Assembly: GCA_947630675.1 (NCBI GenBank)
Contig: CANRIN010000018.1
Coordinates: 1 to 32,486 of the forward strand
DNA length: 32,486 nucleotides
Reading direction: 5' to 3'
Source of the DNA: an uncultured Clostridia bacterium
Lineage (GTDB): Bacteria; Bacillota; Clostridia; Oscillospirales; JAAYOS01
Position numbers and translations under genes: made by a program. Below the pieces are notes generated by a model. The model did not search any database. It saw only the letters and a program-made list of their open reading frames with translations, and was not told the origin of the DNA. Below are positions 1 through 6,958 of this stretch, piece by piece (position 1 is the stretch's first letter; each line of letters opens with the position of its first letter).

Positions 1-333
1 GGCGCGGCCTCCGCGAACGCCATGGAGTCGGCGGCGGAGAACCCGTCCGGCGCGGTGAACGGCTTCGTCGGCATGGGAATGGTGCGGAACAGTGCTCCGA
101 TAGATGTCGCCGAGCTGATGCGGGACGTCCCCTCGGAGCCGGCTCCGCAGAAGCCGGAGGGTCCGCAGGGAAGCTGGACCTGCGTCTGCGGCATGGTCAA
201 CACCATGTCCTTCTGCCCCAACTGCGGCAGGAAGCGTCCCGAGCCGAAGAAGTGTCCATCCTGCGGCTTCGTCTTCCCACCGGAGCTCGCGGGGATGAAG
301 TTCTGCCCGAACTGCGGGACAAAGGTAGACTAG
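1..333 (+). CDS. SPFH-domain/zinc-ribbon protein, C-terminal part only
   Basis: The reading frame is open from the first base of the window, so this is the 3' end of a longer gene. The visible part has a Gly/Met/Ala-rich linker (NGFVGMGM), then two zinc-ribbon modules with CxCG...CPNCG and CPSCG...CPNCG spacing, ending in a short CGTKVD tail. This layout is typical of bacterial SPFH/'virion core' proteins, which carry a band-7-like domain, a Gly/Met-rich linker and C-terminal double zinc ribbons; their role is poorly known and they are thought to be membrane-associated scaffolds. The SPFH domain itself lies outside the window, so the family call is inference from the tail. The TAG stop lies inside a perfect 9-bp inverted repeat (328-349). 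Confidence 0.7.
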   Translation, partial: GAASANAMESAAENPSGAVNGFVGMGMVRNSAPIDVAELMRDVPSEPAPQKPEGPQGSWTCVCGMVNTMSFCPNCGRKRPEPKKCPSCGFVFPPELAGMKFCPNCGTKVD

Positions 334-853
334 CCCTTACGGGCTAGTCGGCGCGAAATGTGCTCGGGCAATGAATTGCCCTGCGCACCCTTTCGCGCCG
401 AGACTTTCACTTGAAATTGCGCAGGCGCAATTTCAAGTGAAGCTGTCGGATAGGGCGAAGCCCTACCGACAGCATGCGCTCCGCTACGCGCCGAGTTTTC
501 CGCCTTCGGCGGAAAATCGACGCAATTCCCAAACGGTCAGTAGACCGTTTGGGAGCCCTTCCGATTGAAATGCTCGGGGCAAACACGAGGGCGCCCACCA
601 ATTCTTCATCGGAACATATTCAGCCCTCGTGAGCTTTACCCGCTTCGCGGGCAAAGCCGGACTCTGTGCAGAATTGCCTGCGCGAAGTTAGCGGCTCTGC
701 CGCTAACTTCAACCGCTGCGAACCGCGAGGGCGCGAGCCAATTCCTTATCCAACATTTAACAGCTCTCGCTCGCAATATTCGCTTTGCGAATATTGCCCG
801 ATATTGAACTAATTAGAATGCGGGAGCGCCTGCGGCGGCGAACTCTGCGAGGC
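328..853. repeat. Palindrome-rich intergenic locus A
   Basis: This spacer of over 500 bp between two convergent genes has no convincing gene and is built of consecutive hairpins. They include GACTAGCCC/GGGCTAGTC (328-349), CGGCGCGAAA/TTTCGCGCCG enclosing GGGCAAT/ATTGCCC (349-400), a perfect 17-bp-arm palindrome with a 2-nt loop (406-441), a stem at 442-473 around GAA, TTTTCCGCC/GGCGGAAAA near 495-515, CCCAAACGGTC/GACCGTTTGGG near 524-550, GAAGTTAGCGGC/GCCGCTAACTTC near 687-712, and CAATATTCGC/GCGAATATTG near 774-797. It ends in the motif GAACTCTGCGAGGC (840-853), which recurs in loci B, C and E. The same modules appear with altered but still complementary arms at the other loci. Short ORFs here look like by-products of the repeats. 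Confidence 0.85.
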
Positions 854-856
854 AGC

Positions 857-885
857 AAAAGGCCGCCACGGGAACCGTGGCGGCC
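857..885 (-). terminator. Intrinsic terminator of the PocR-AraC gene
   Basis: A perfect 11-bp stem, GGCCGCCACGG/CCGTGGCGGCC, with a GAA loop on the + strand (861-885) is followed on the minus strand by TTTT (857-860). It begins 4 bp past the minus-strand stop codon at 890-892. Confidence 0.8.
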
Positions 886-889
886 TTGT

Positions 890-1714
890 TTATTCTCCTT
901 TGCCTTCGCGGTATTCGCCGGGGGTGACGCCGCAGTGGCGTTTGAACACCTTCGCGAAGTAGCCTCTGTCCGAAAATCCGCAGAGGTTCGCGACGTCGTC
1001 AAACGGGAGCGTGGTCTCGCGCAGGAGCTCCTTTGCCTTGGACACGCGCACCTTGACGAGGTATTCGCCTATCGAGCAGCCGTGCGCCGCGCGGAAGGCG
1101 CTCGTGATGGTGGCGCGGCTGCAGTACAGGGTCTCGCACAGGCGCTCGAGGGTTATCTTTGAGGCGTAGTGCTCGTCAAGATACTGGCGCGCCTGCGTCG
1201 CGAGGTCGCGCGTGTCGGTGCGGAGCTGGTTTGTGAGGGTTATGTAGGAGGCGCATATACTCATTATCTTTATCGCGCTGCGTATCTGGTCGTCGCTGCG
1301 GACGGGGACGAGATTCAACACCTCATTCAGCACCTTCTCGTCCTTTATCAGCTCGAGCGCCGCCGCGCGGCAGCGTTCGCGGCTGAGGGGAGAAGGGTCT
1401 ATCGTCTGCCCCATCATCATGTAGCCGGAAAGTATGCCGAAACTGTATATCGGCACGACCGCCTCGAGAAGCCCCATGTGGCAGCGGTAGACGCACGCCT
1501 GTCCGGTCTTTCGAACCTTCTCGAAGGAAGCTACGTCGCACGCTTTGCACCGGCGGTGCGCCTCCGGATTTTCGCGCATGAGCCGGCAGAAGGGCAGCGG
1601 CTCCTGCGGATACGCATAGATCTCCTTGAAATCTATGTCGTGTATCGTTATTCTGAAACCGGATATGTTGTGCAGCTCGCGCATCACGTCCAACAGCTCA
1701 TGGTATTCGTTCAT
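890..1714 (-). CDS. PocR-type sensory domain, AraC-family transcriptional regulator
   Basis: This 274-residue DNA-binding regulator has an N-terminal PocR-like ligand domain (about residues 5-165) with the cysteine set usual for that family: C43, C56 and C59 (CKAC), C74 and C78. The GLLEAVVPI and GILSGYMMMGQ segments also match it. An AraC double helix-turn-helix fills residues 175-272, with the second recognition helix in FDDVANLCGFSDRGYFAKVF and the classic end RHCGVTPGEYR. PocR domains sense small hydrocarbon derivatives or use bound metal/thiols; the ligand here is unknown. The start is preceded on the minus strand by GGAGG 11 nt upstream, and an AT-rich sigma-A-type promoter lies about 100 nt further up. 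No obvious target gene adjoins it, as the next minus-strand gene lies upstream with its own spacer. Confidence 0.88.
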   Translation of the reverse strand: MNEYHELLDVMRELHNISGFRITIHDIDFKEIYAYPQEPLPFCRLMRENPEAHRRCKACDVASFEKVRKTGQACVYRCHMGLLEAVVPIYSFGILSGYMMMGQTIDPSPLSRERCRAAALELIKDEKVLNEVLNLVPVRSDDQIRSAIKIMSICASYITLTNQLRTDTRDLATQARQYLDEHYASKITLERLCETLYCSRATITSAFRAAHGCSIGEYLVKVRVSKAKELLRETTLPFDDVANLCGFSDRGYFAKVFKRHCGVTPGEYREGKGE

Positions 1715-1815
1715 TGCTTAAATTTCCTCCGATGCCCCTCTGTGGGGCAGGCAAGCGGGCGGACGGTGAACCGGCGCGGGCGGAAGTCAATGCAGACTTA
1801 CCAACCTGTATATCT

Positions 1816-1843
1816 ATTATAGCACAATTTTTAAAATAATCAA
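1816..1843 (-). promoter_or_regulatory. Promoter for the PocR-AraC gene
   Basis: The minus strand reads TTGATT (1843-1838), a 16-bp spacer, then TATAAT (1821-1816), inside a markedly AT-rich patch of an otherwise GC-rich region. Confidence 0.6.
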
Positions 1844-1863
1844 ATGTTTATTTTGCAATTTGA

Positions 1864-2652
1864 TTAAATGAATTTATTCAATTCGTCAAGAGAGTAGGAG
1901 ACGTCCGGCCAGCAAAGGAATGCTTCGCGGAAGCCGCACCCCCGCGCTATCGTGAGCTTGCGGAGCATGGAGCGCTCGTCGTCAAAGAGCGCGAAGCGGC
2001 TTTCGCCAGAGGATGTGCGGTAGGTGAAGTAGTTTGCTGAGAGCTCGTGGGAGAAGTATACCATCGACCCGTGTTCCGAACGGATCTCTTCGAGGCGCTG
2101 CGGTGTGACGAAGTCCTCCGCTCCGCGCGGGGAGGGCATGGCGAAGTCGACGCACACCGGCTCGAAGAGCAGCGCCGCGCGTCCCGGGCCGTATCGGAAC
2201 ACGGCGCGGCGGACGGACTCCTCGTAGGACCCGCCGAGGGCAGCGCCGGATATGAGCAGCGTCGCACCGGGCGCGGAGCCCGCGAACGCCTCCGGCAGAC
2301 AGAAACGCATCCTAAGCGAGGAGAAGTACAGCGCCGCCTCGTAGGCAAAGCGCGAGGTGAATGCGTTCGGCGGCTGTTCAAAGTCGCACAGCACGCCGTC
2401 AAAGCCGCGCGCGTCGCACTCACGCCGTATGTCGCGAAGAAGGTCCGAGGGGTAGGGAGTGGAGTCGGAGACTCCGCGGTCGCTCACTCCGAGCAGTCCG
2501 CCCCTTACGCCTACGCCGAGGTCGCCCCGACACAGTCTGCCGTCCTCGCCGAAGCCGTAGGCGAGGTGACAGAGTGGAAAGCCGCGCCCTTCCGCCGCGC
2601 GGACGTCGGAGGGGAGAACGCATATCGTGATTTTGAAGCCGTCAGACGGCAT
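1864..2652 (-). CDS. Orphan protein with GH18-like TIM-barrel signature
   Basis: This 262-residue protein lacks a signal peptide. I chose the ATG at 2652 because GGAGG lies 8 nt upstream; the in-frame GTG at 2661 overlaps that ribosome binding site. The best functional hint is D85-G-V-L-C-D90-F-E92, which fits the GH18 chitinase-type DxxDxDxE signature at three of its four acidic positions (the second Asp is Leu). It is preceded by a helix (LLRDIRRECDARGF) as expected before that strand, and a late FLCWPD segment could be the barrel's final-strand Trp. Relatives of this fold include spore cortex hydrolases such as SleL/YaaH, but no LysM domain is seen. It could equally be a catalytically dead or unrelated barrel. 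The function is unassigned; the GH18 link is inference. Confidence 0.55.
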   Translation of the reverse strand: MPSDGFKITICVLPSDVRAAEGRGFPLCHLAYGFGEDGRLCRGDLGVGVRGGLLGVSDRGVSDSTPYPSDLLRDIRRECDARGFDGVLCDFEQPPNAFTSRFAYEAALYFSSLRMRFCLPEAFAGSAPGATLLISGAALGGSYEESVRRAVFRYGPGRAALLFEPVCVDFAMPSPRGAEDFVTPQRLEEIRSEHGSMVYFSHELSANYFTYRTSSGESRFALFDDERSMLRKLTIARGCGFREAFLCWPDVSYSLDELNKFI

Positions 2653-2698
2653 AAAAAACACCTCCGCTGTAAAAACAGCCGCCTATGCAAAAAAAGAT

Positions 2699-2727
2699 TT
2701 GTGTATTGCGGCGGCATTTGGTATAAT
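2699..2727 (+). promoter_or_regulatory. Promoter upstream of structured element B
   Basis: TTGTGT (2699-2704), a 17-bp spacer and a perfect TATAAT (2722-2727) on the plus strand. The first hairpin of element B starts at the very next base. Transcription from here would run through the element into the yqeG-nfo genes, giving a leader of roughly 430 nt. Confidence 0.6.
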
Positions 2728-3075
2728 ATAGTCGCAAAGCGACTATCGCGGGAAATCGCGCTCGCTGCGCTCGCTTACCAATTTCCCGCGAGAAGTTCAC
2801 TTGGAATTGCGTTTGCGCAATTCCAAGTGAAGCTGTCGGACAAGGCAAAGCCTTGCCGACAGCAAGCGCTCCGCTTCGCGCCTCGACGGCTTCGCCGTCT
2901 TCGACGCGCACTACGCGAGAAGTATTTTCGGCGACGTACACGCCGCCGCCGAAAATGATTTGACTTTATTTCGCCGCTAAAGCGGCGAAACTCTGCGAGG
3001 CGTCAGTAGGGACGTCGGCGCTCTGCGCCGTCCGCCTTACAATGCACTCGAGGTCGGGCAATATTCGCAAAGCGG
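2728..3075 (+). repeat. Structured leader element B (composite palindromes)
   Basis: An uninterrupted series of hairpins follows the promoter: ATAGTCGC/GCGACTAT (2728-2746), CGCGGGAAAT/ATTTCCCGCG (2747-2756 with 2781-2790), a 16-bp stem at 2796-2831, GCTGTCGG-A-CAAGGC/GCCTTG-C-CGACAGC (2832-2863), GACGGC/GCCGTC (2885-2899), a TATTTTCGGCG/CGCCGAAAAT-type stem around 2932-2957, and TTTCGCCGC(T)/(A)GCGGCGAAA (2969-2990) ending in ACTCTGCGAGGC. Element D, on the opposite strand at 13196-13381, has the same module order with compensatory arm changes, but lacks the 2796-2831 stem and the ACTCTGCGAGGC end. A shorter stem of the GACGTCGGCGC type follows at 3011-3031, then a CAATATTCGC remnant also present in A. 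Confidence 0.8.
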
Positions 3076-3161
3076 GCAAAGCTCACAAGCGCTGAATGTG
3101 TGCCGATGAAAAAGGATGGGCGCTCTATAAAAACTATGCCCGTAATGACGGAGGTATGAGA

Positions 3162-3683
3162 GTGTTTTTGCGGCTGAGAGCGGACGCGGAGTTTTATGAC
3201 GTTTGCGACATATCGCCTCGGTGGCTGCGCGCACACGGCGTCCGCGCGGTGGCGCTCGACATGGACAACACCATAGCGAAATACTCCGAGAATGAGCCGG
3301 ACGGGCAGGTCAAGGCGTGGCTGCATTCGCTTGAGGATGCGGGCATCCGCGCGGCTATCGTCTCAAACACGCGGCGCGAGGCGCGCGTGAGCGGCGTTGC
3401 GGGCGCGCTCGGGATACCCTACCGCCTCGGCTGCCGCAAGCCGGGTAGAAAGGGCTTTCTGTGGGCGGCGGAGACTCTCGGCGTTCGCCCGGACGAGCTT
3501 ATGTCGATAGGCGACCAGATATTCACAGACGTGTGGGGCGCGAAACGCGCCGGCTGTAAGGCGGCGATAGTCTATCCGCGCGGGATGGACGAGAACCCGC
3601 TTTTTCGGCTGCGGCGCCTCGCGGAGAGACCGTTTATCGCGCTCGCACGCGAGAGATACGGAAGGAAGGTAAAGAATGGCTAA
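3162..3683 (+). CDS. YqeG-family HAD-IIIA phosphatase
   Basis: A small haloacid-dehalogenase-fold hydrolase. The nucleophile motif is ALDMDNTIAKY (DxDxT type), the second motif is AAIVSNTR (the Ser/Thr motif), the conserved lysine lies in CRKPGRKGF, and the acidic motif is SIGDQIFTDVWGAKRAG. This matches the YqeG subfamily (about 170 residues, often annotated as phosphatidylglycerophosphatase-like). An ORF is open further upstream, but I place the start at GTG 3162, seven bases after GGAGG (3150-3154), giving 173 residues; ATG 3156 is only one base from that site. The gene overlaps nfo by 8 nt, so the two are probably translationally coupled. The likely transcript begins near 2735 and carries element B in its leader. 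The substrate is not evident from sequence. Confidence 0.85.
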   Translation: MFLRLRADAEFYDVCDISPRWLRAHGVRAVALDMDNTIAKYSENEPDGQVKAWLHSLEDAGIRAAIVSNTRREARVSGVAGALGIPYRLGCRKPGRKGFLWAAETLGVRPDELMSIGDQIFTDVWGAKRAGCKAAIVYPRGMDENPLFRLRRLAERPFIALARERYGRKVKNG

Positions 3684-4542
3684 GAAACTTGCGCTCTTCG
3701 GCGCGGCGGGAAATTCCGACAGCTTCTCTGCCGTAAGCAAGAGCTCGCTCGACGCGCCGAAGTGGCTGCATGAGACGATGGGTATAGACGCGTATGAGTA
3801 CCAGTGCGGCAACGGCGTCCGCATAAGCGGAGAGACCGCCGTCAAGCTCGGCGCAAACGCCCGGGAGAATTCGATAGCGCTCTCGGTCCACTCGCCGTAC
3901 TTCATAAGCCTCACGAACCTCGCGAACATGGAAAAGAATATAGGCTACGTTCTGCAGTCCTGCGCCGCTGCGAAAGCCATGGGCGCGGACCGCATAGTCA
4001 TACACTCCGGCTCGACGACCGGCCGCGCGCGCGAGGAAGCGCTGGCGGACGCGAGGACGACGCTTCTCGAATGTCTGCGAGCGGCGGACGCGGAGGGCTA
4101 CGGAGACATCACGCTCTGTCCAGAGACGATGGGCAAGATAAACCAGCTCGGCGATTTCGACGAGGTGACGGAGCTCTGCCTTGCGGACGACCGTCTCCTA
4201 CCGTGCGTCGACTTCGGACACCTCTATGCCCGCACGCTGGGAGCCCTCGAGGGGAGAGAAGCCACGGCGGAGCTCCTTGACAAGCTCGAAAGTAAGCTCG
4301 GGCGCGAGCGCGCGGAGAGCTTCCACATACACTTCTCACACATCGAGTTCTCAAAGGGCGGGGAGAAGAAGCACCTCATCCTCTCGGACGGGTCGTTCGG
4401 GCCGGACTTCCGGCCGCTCGCACGGCTCCTTGCGGAGCGTGGGCTTGCGCCGCGCGTTATATGCGAGAGCGCGGGGACGCAGGCGGAGGACGCCGCCGAG
4501 ATGAAGAGGATATATTTCGAGGAGCTTGAAAGGCTCGGATAG
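3676..4542 (+). CDS. nfo: Endonuclease IV (AP endonuclease)
   Basis: A 288-residue TIM-barrel protein of the endonuclease IV/xylose-isomerase-like fold, the family that cleaves DNA 5' to abasic sites in base excision repair using three zinc ions. The metal ligands are visible: H72 (SVHSPYF), H110 (IVIHSG), E150 (LCPETMGK), D179 and H182 (VDFGH), H219 (FHIHFSH) and E264 (ICESAG). The length equals that of typical bacterial Nfo proteins (about 280). The ATG lies inside the end of the yqeG-like gene, with GGAAGG about 7 nt upstream. No terminator separates it from the next gene, although a separate -10 box is present in the gap. Confidence 0.92.
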   Translation: MAKKLALFGAAGNSDSFSAVSKSSLDAPKWLHETMGIDAYEYQCGNGVRISGETAVKLGANARENSIALSVHSPYFISLTNLANMEKNIGYVLQSCAAAKAMGADRIVIHSGSTTGRAREEALADARTTLLECLRAADAEGYGDITLCPETMGKINQLGDFDEVTELCLADDRLLPCVDFGHLYARTLGALEGREATAELLDKLESKLGRERAESFHIHFSHIEFSKGGEKKHLILSDGSFGPDFRPLARLLAERGLAPRVICESAGTQAEDAAEMKRIYFEELERLG

Positions 4543-4570
4543 GCAGATACGCGCACGGCGCGCCTATAAT
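4542..4570 (+). promoter_or_regulatory. Possible promoter for the M24 peptidase gene
   Basis: A perfect TATAAT (4565-4570) lies 29 bp before the start codon, but the expected -35 position (GGCAGA, 4542-4547) is poor. This may be a weak or activator-dependent internal promoter. Confidence 0.35.
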
Positions 4571-4599
4571 ATGCAAGTAATTCACAGGAGGTAGATATT

Positions 4600-5670
4600 A
4601 TGTCCAATGTAGAAAAGATACGTTCGATCCTCTCCGAGGTCGGCACGGATGCGATGCTCATAACCTCGGGCGTGAACCGCAGAGCCGCCACCGGGTTCCC
4701 GTCGAGCGCGGGCGCGGCGGTCGTGACTGCGGACGGAGCGTGGTTCTTCACCGATTCCCGCTATATCGAGGCGGCTACGGCGAGGATAGACGGCTACACC
4801 GTCCTCCCCGTGGGGCGTGCCCGCCAATATCAGGCGCTCATAAGCGAGGTGCTCGGGAAGGCCGGCGCAAAGACCGTCGCCTTTGAGGATGCCCGCATGA
4901 CGATAGGCGAGTACAACGTCTGGAAGAGCGGCCTCGGGGGTTACGAGCTCGTTCCGCTGGGCTCGAAGCTCGAGCTTGCGCGCGGCTCTAAGACCGACGA
5001 GGAGATAGAGCTGATGATAAAGTCTCAGCGCATAAGCGAAAAGGCGCTCGAGGAGGTCCTGCCGAAGATAAAGCCCGGCGTCACCGAGAAGGAAATAGCG
5101 GCGGAGCTCGTATACCGTCAGCTCCTGAACGGCGCGGAGAACGTCAGCTTTGACCCGATAGTCGTGAGCGGCAAGAACTCGTCCATGCCTCACGGCGTTC
5201 CGTCCGACAAGAAGATAGAGGACGGCGACTTTATCACCATGGACTTCGGCAGCAAGTATCACGGCTACTGCTCGGACATGACCCGCACCGTCGCCGTCGG
5301 CCATGTCACGCCCGAGATGGAGAAGGTCTACAACATCGTCCTCGAGGCACAGCTCGCCGGCATCGCCGCGAGCAGAGCGGGCGTTCCCGGTGAGGATATA
5401 GACGCCGCCGCGAGAAAGGTAATAGAGAACGCCGGCTACGGCGAGTATTTCGGCCACAGCTACGGCCACAGCCTCGGCCTCGAGATACACGAGGGTCCGA
5501 ACGCCGCGCCGGGAGTGAAGACCCCCATGCCGCTCAACGCCGTCGTCTCCGCAGAGCCGGGCATCTACATACCCGGACAGTTCGGAGTGCGCATCGAGGA
5601 CGTCGTCATCATGCGCGAGAACTGCGGCGAGGACATCATGAAAGCGCCCAAGGAGCTCATAATTCTTTGA
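4600..5670 (+). CDS. M24 family Xaa-Pro aminopeptidase
   Basis: A 356-residue cytosolic metallopeptidase with a creatinase-type N-terminal domain (about 1-125) and a pita-bread catalytic domain (about 130-356). The dinuclear metal site is complete: D215 (MDFG), D226 (CSDMTR), H290 (GHSLGLEIHEGP), E319 (SAEPGIY) and E333 (RIEDV); H198 (MPHG) is the usual catalytic histidine. The family removes N-terminal residues before proline (PepP/PepQ-like). An AGGAGG site lies about 9 nt before ATG. It sits just upstream of efp, an order common in Clostridia and Bacilli; the link between a proline peptidase and a polyproline translation factor is suggestive but not proof of a shared function. Confidence 0.93.
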   Translation: MSNVEKIRSILSEVGTDAMLITSGVNRRAATGFPSSAGAAVVTADGAWFFTDSRYIEAATARIDGYTVLPVGRARQYQALISEVLGKAGAKTVAFEDARMTIGEYNVWKSGLGGYELVPLGSKLELARGSKTDEEIELMIKSQRISEKALEEVLPKIKPGVTEKEIAAELVYRQLLNGAENVSFDPIVVSGKNSSMPHGVPSDKKIEDGDFITMDFGSKYHGYCSDMTRTVAVGHVTPEMEKVYNIVLEAQLAGIAASRAGVPGEDIDAAARKVIENAGYGEYFGHSYGHSLGLEIHEGPNAAPGVKTPMPLNAVVSAEPGIYIPGQFGVRIEDVVIMRENCGEDIMKAPKELIIL

Positions 5671-5687
5671 GCTTCGGAAAAAAGGTA

Positions 5688-5716
5688 TTGCAAAAACGCG
5701 TGATGTAGTGTAAAAT
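5688..5716 (+). promoter_or_regulatory. Promoter for efp
   Basis: TTGCAA (5688-5693), a 17-bp spacer, then TAAAAT (5711-5716), in the short AT-rich gap between the M24 peptidase and efp. It lets efp and the gene behind it be expressed independently of the upstream operon. Confidence 0.7.
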
Positions 5717-5762
5717 AACTTAGTTAGACTGTGCATAACAGGTTTCATGGAGGTTTTGAAAT

Positions 5763-6323
5763 ATGATTTCTGCCGGTGATTTCCGTAACGGAGTAACATT
5801 TGAGCTGGACGGCCAGGTAATGCAGGTCATAGAGTTCCAGCATGTCAAGCCGGGCAAGGGCGCGGCGTTCGTCCGCACTAAGATGCGCAACGTCATCAAC
5901 GGCGGCGTCGTCGACCGCAGCTTCAGCCCGACCGAGCGTTTCCCGACCGCGTTCATTGAGCGCAGGGATATGCAGTACCTTTACAACGAGGACGATCTCT
6001 ACTACTTCATGGATAACGAGACCTACGACCAGATCCCGATAAGCAAGGACAAGCTCGACGACAACTTCAAGTTCGTCAAGGAGAATGAGAATGTCAAGGT
6101 CCTCAGCTACAAGGGCAACATCTTCGGCATCGAGCCGCCGACGTTCGTCGTGCTCGAGATAACCGACTGTGAGCCGGGCGTCAAGGGCGATACCGCCACT
6201 AACGTCATGAAGCAGGCGACCCTCGAGACCGGCGCGACCATCAAGGTCCCGCTCTTTGTCAACGTGGGCGAGTTCATACGCATAGATACCCGCACCGGCG
6301 AGTACCTCGAGCGTGCGAAGTAA
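5763..6323 (+). CDS. efp: Elongation factor P
   Basis: A full-length EF-P of 186 residues that enters the ribosomal E site to relieve stalling at polyproline stretches. Three domains are readable: the KOW-like domain I with the P-site-reaching loop KPGKGAAF (loop tip at K32), domain II (about 66-128), and domain III ending in [18 protein letters not shown]. Lysine at the loop tip is the state modified in many bacteria; no modification enzyme (EpmA/B, EarP, YmfI) is in the window. GGAGG is 6-10 nt upstream of the start, and it has its own promoter. Its Ile codons are more often ATC than in neighbouring genes, in line with high expression. Confidence 0.97.
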   Translation: MISAGDFRNGVTFELDGQVMQVIEFQHVKPGKGAAFVRTKMRNVINGGVVDRSFSPTERFPTAFIERRDMQYLYNEDDLYYFMDNETYDQIPISKDKLDDNFKFVKENENVKVLSYKGNIFGIEPPTFVVLEITDCEPGVKGDTATNVMKQATLETGATIKVPLFVNVGEFIRIDTRTGEYLERAK

Positions 6324-6333
6324 GGCGGGCAGT

Positions 6334-6900
6334 ATGGAGCTGAAAAAGCAGATATCCTACGTCAAGGGGCTTGTCGAGGGCATGACTCTCGACGCCGATA
6401 CTCCGGAGCACAAGCTGATAGCCGCGCTTATCGACGTTGTCGGCGGGCTCGAGGAGCAGATGGAGACCCTTGAGGAGCGCGTGAAGGCGCTCCAGGACAC
6501 CGTCGACCTGATGGACGAGTCGGTAGACGACATCTTTGAGATACTGGCGGACGACGACGAGGACGAAGAGGACGACGGATGCGGCTGCGGTCACTGCCAT
6601 CACCATCACGACGGCGATGAGGACGAGGATGGCGAGGATGAGTGCGGCTGCGGCCATTGCCACCATCACCATCACGGCGATGAAGAGGATGACGACGAAC
6701 TGCCCGAGCTCGGGCTTGAGCTTGCCTGCCCGGTCTGCGGCGAGAAGATAGAGCTTACAGAGGAGATGTGGCGCGACCGCGTCTTTGAGTGCCCGCACTG
6801 CGGCGACCGGCTTGAGCTCGACTTCGGCGAGGACGACCATCACCATCATCATCACCACGACGAGGACGCCGAGGGTGAGGATACCCACGAGGAAGAGTAA
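6334..6900 (+). CDS. CD1247-type protein with His-rich clusters and zinc ribbon
   Basis: A 188-residue protein beginning at ATG 6334; the earlier GTG at 6313 overlaps efp, and no better ribosome site supports it. Residues 1-70 resemble the CD1247 N-terminal domain of Clostridia (a short helical segment, then a coiled coil with ETLEERVKALQDTVD). Residues 72-122 are an acidic linker holding two near-identical metal-binding-like blocks, CGCGHCHHHH (83-92) and CGCGHCHHHHH (104-114). A zinc ribbon CPVC...CPHC (C132, C135, C153, C156) follows, then seven consecutive His (169-175). The gap to efp is 10 nt, so the pair is probably cotranscribed. The function is unknown; zinc, nickel or copper buffering is inference from composition alone. 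Confidence 0.8.
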   Translation: MELKKQISYVKGLVEGMTLDADTPEHKLIAALIDVVGGLEEQMETLEERVKALQDTVDLMDESVDDIFEILADDDEDEEDDGCGCGHCHHHHDGDEDEDGEDECGCGHCHHHHHGDEEDDDELPELGLELACPVCGEKIELTEEMWRDRVFECPHCGDRLELDFGEDDHHHHHHHDEDAEGEDTHEEE

Positions 6901-6914
6901 TAGAATAACACCGG

Positions 6915-6945
6915 AGCGGCACTCTTGTGCCGCTTCGTCCTTTTG
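6915..6945 (+). terminator. Weak terminator-like hairpin after the His-rich gene
   Basis: AGCGGCAC/GTGCCGCT with a TCTT loop (6915-6934), then a mixed pyrimidine tract ending in TTTT. The tract is interrupted, so termination may be partial and the GH43 gene could be reached by readthrough. Confidence 0.45.
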
Positions 6946-6958
6946 AAGGGAGAAAAAC

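Noticed and set aside
371-807. Short ORFs in locus A on both strands
   Set aside because: They are made of palindromic repeat sequence, lack ribosome sites and have no family resemblance.
328-853. CRISPR array in the palindromic loci
   Set aside because: Repeats are not of uniform length or spacing and the intervals are not spacers; modules are rearranged between loci.
1169-1822. A 217-codon plus-strand frame opposite the PocR-AraC gene
   Set aside because: No domain features; the minus strand encodes a complete regulator with promoter and terminator.
2642-2941. A 99-codon minus-strand frame across element B
   Set aside because: It spans the promoter and palindromes, with no ribosome site and no protein features.
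4582-5799. A 405-codon minus-strand frame across the M24 peptidase gene
   Set aside because: Shadow frame; the plus strand has a full active site and a good ribosome binding site.
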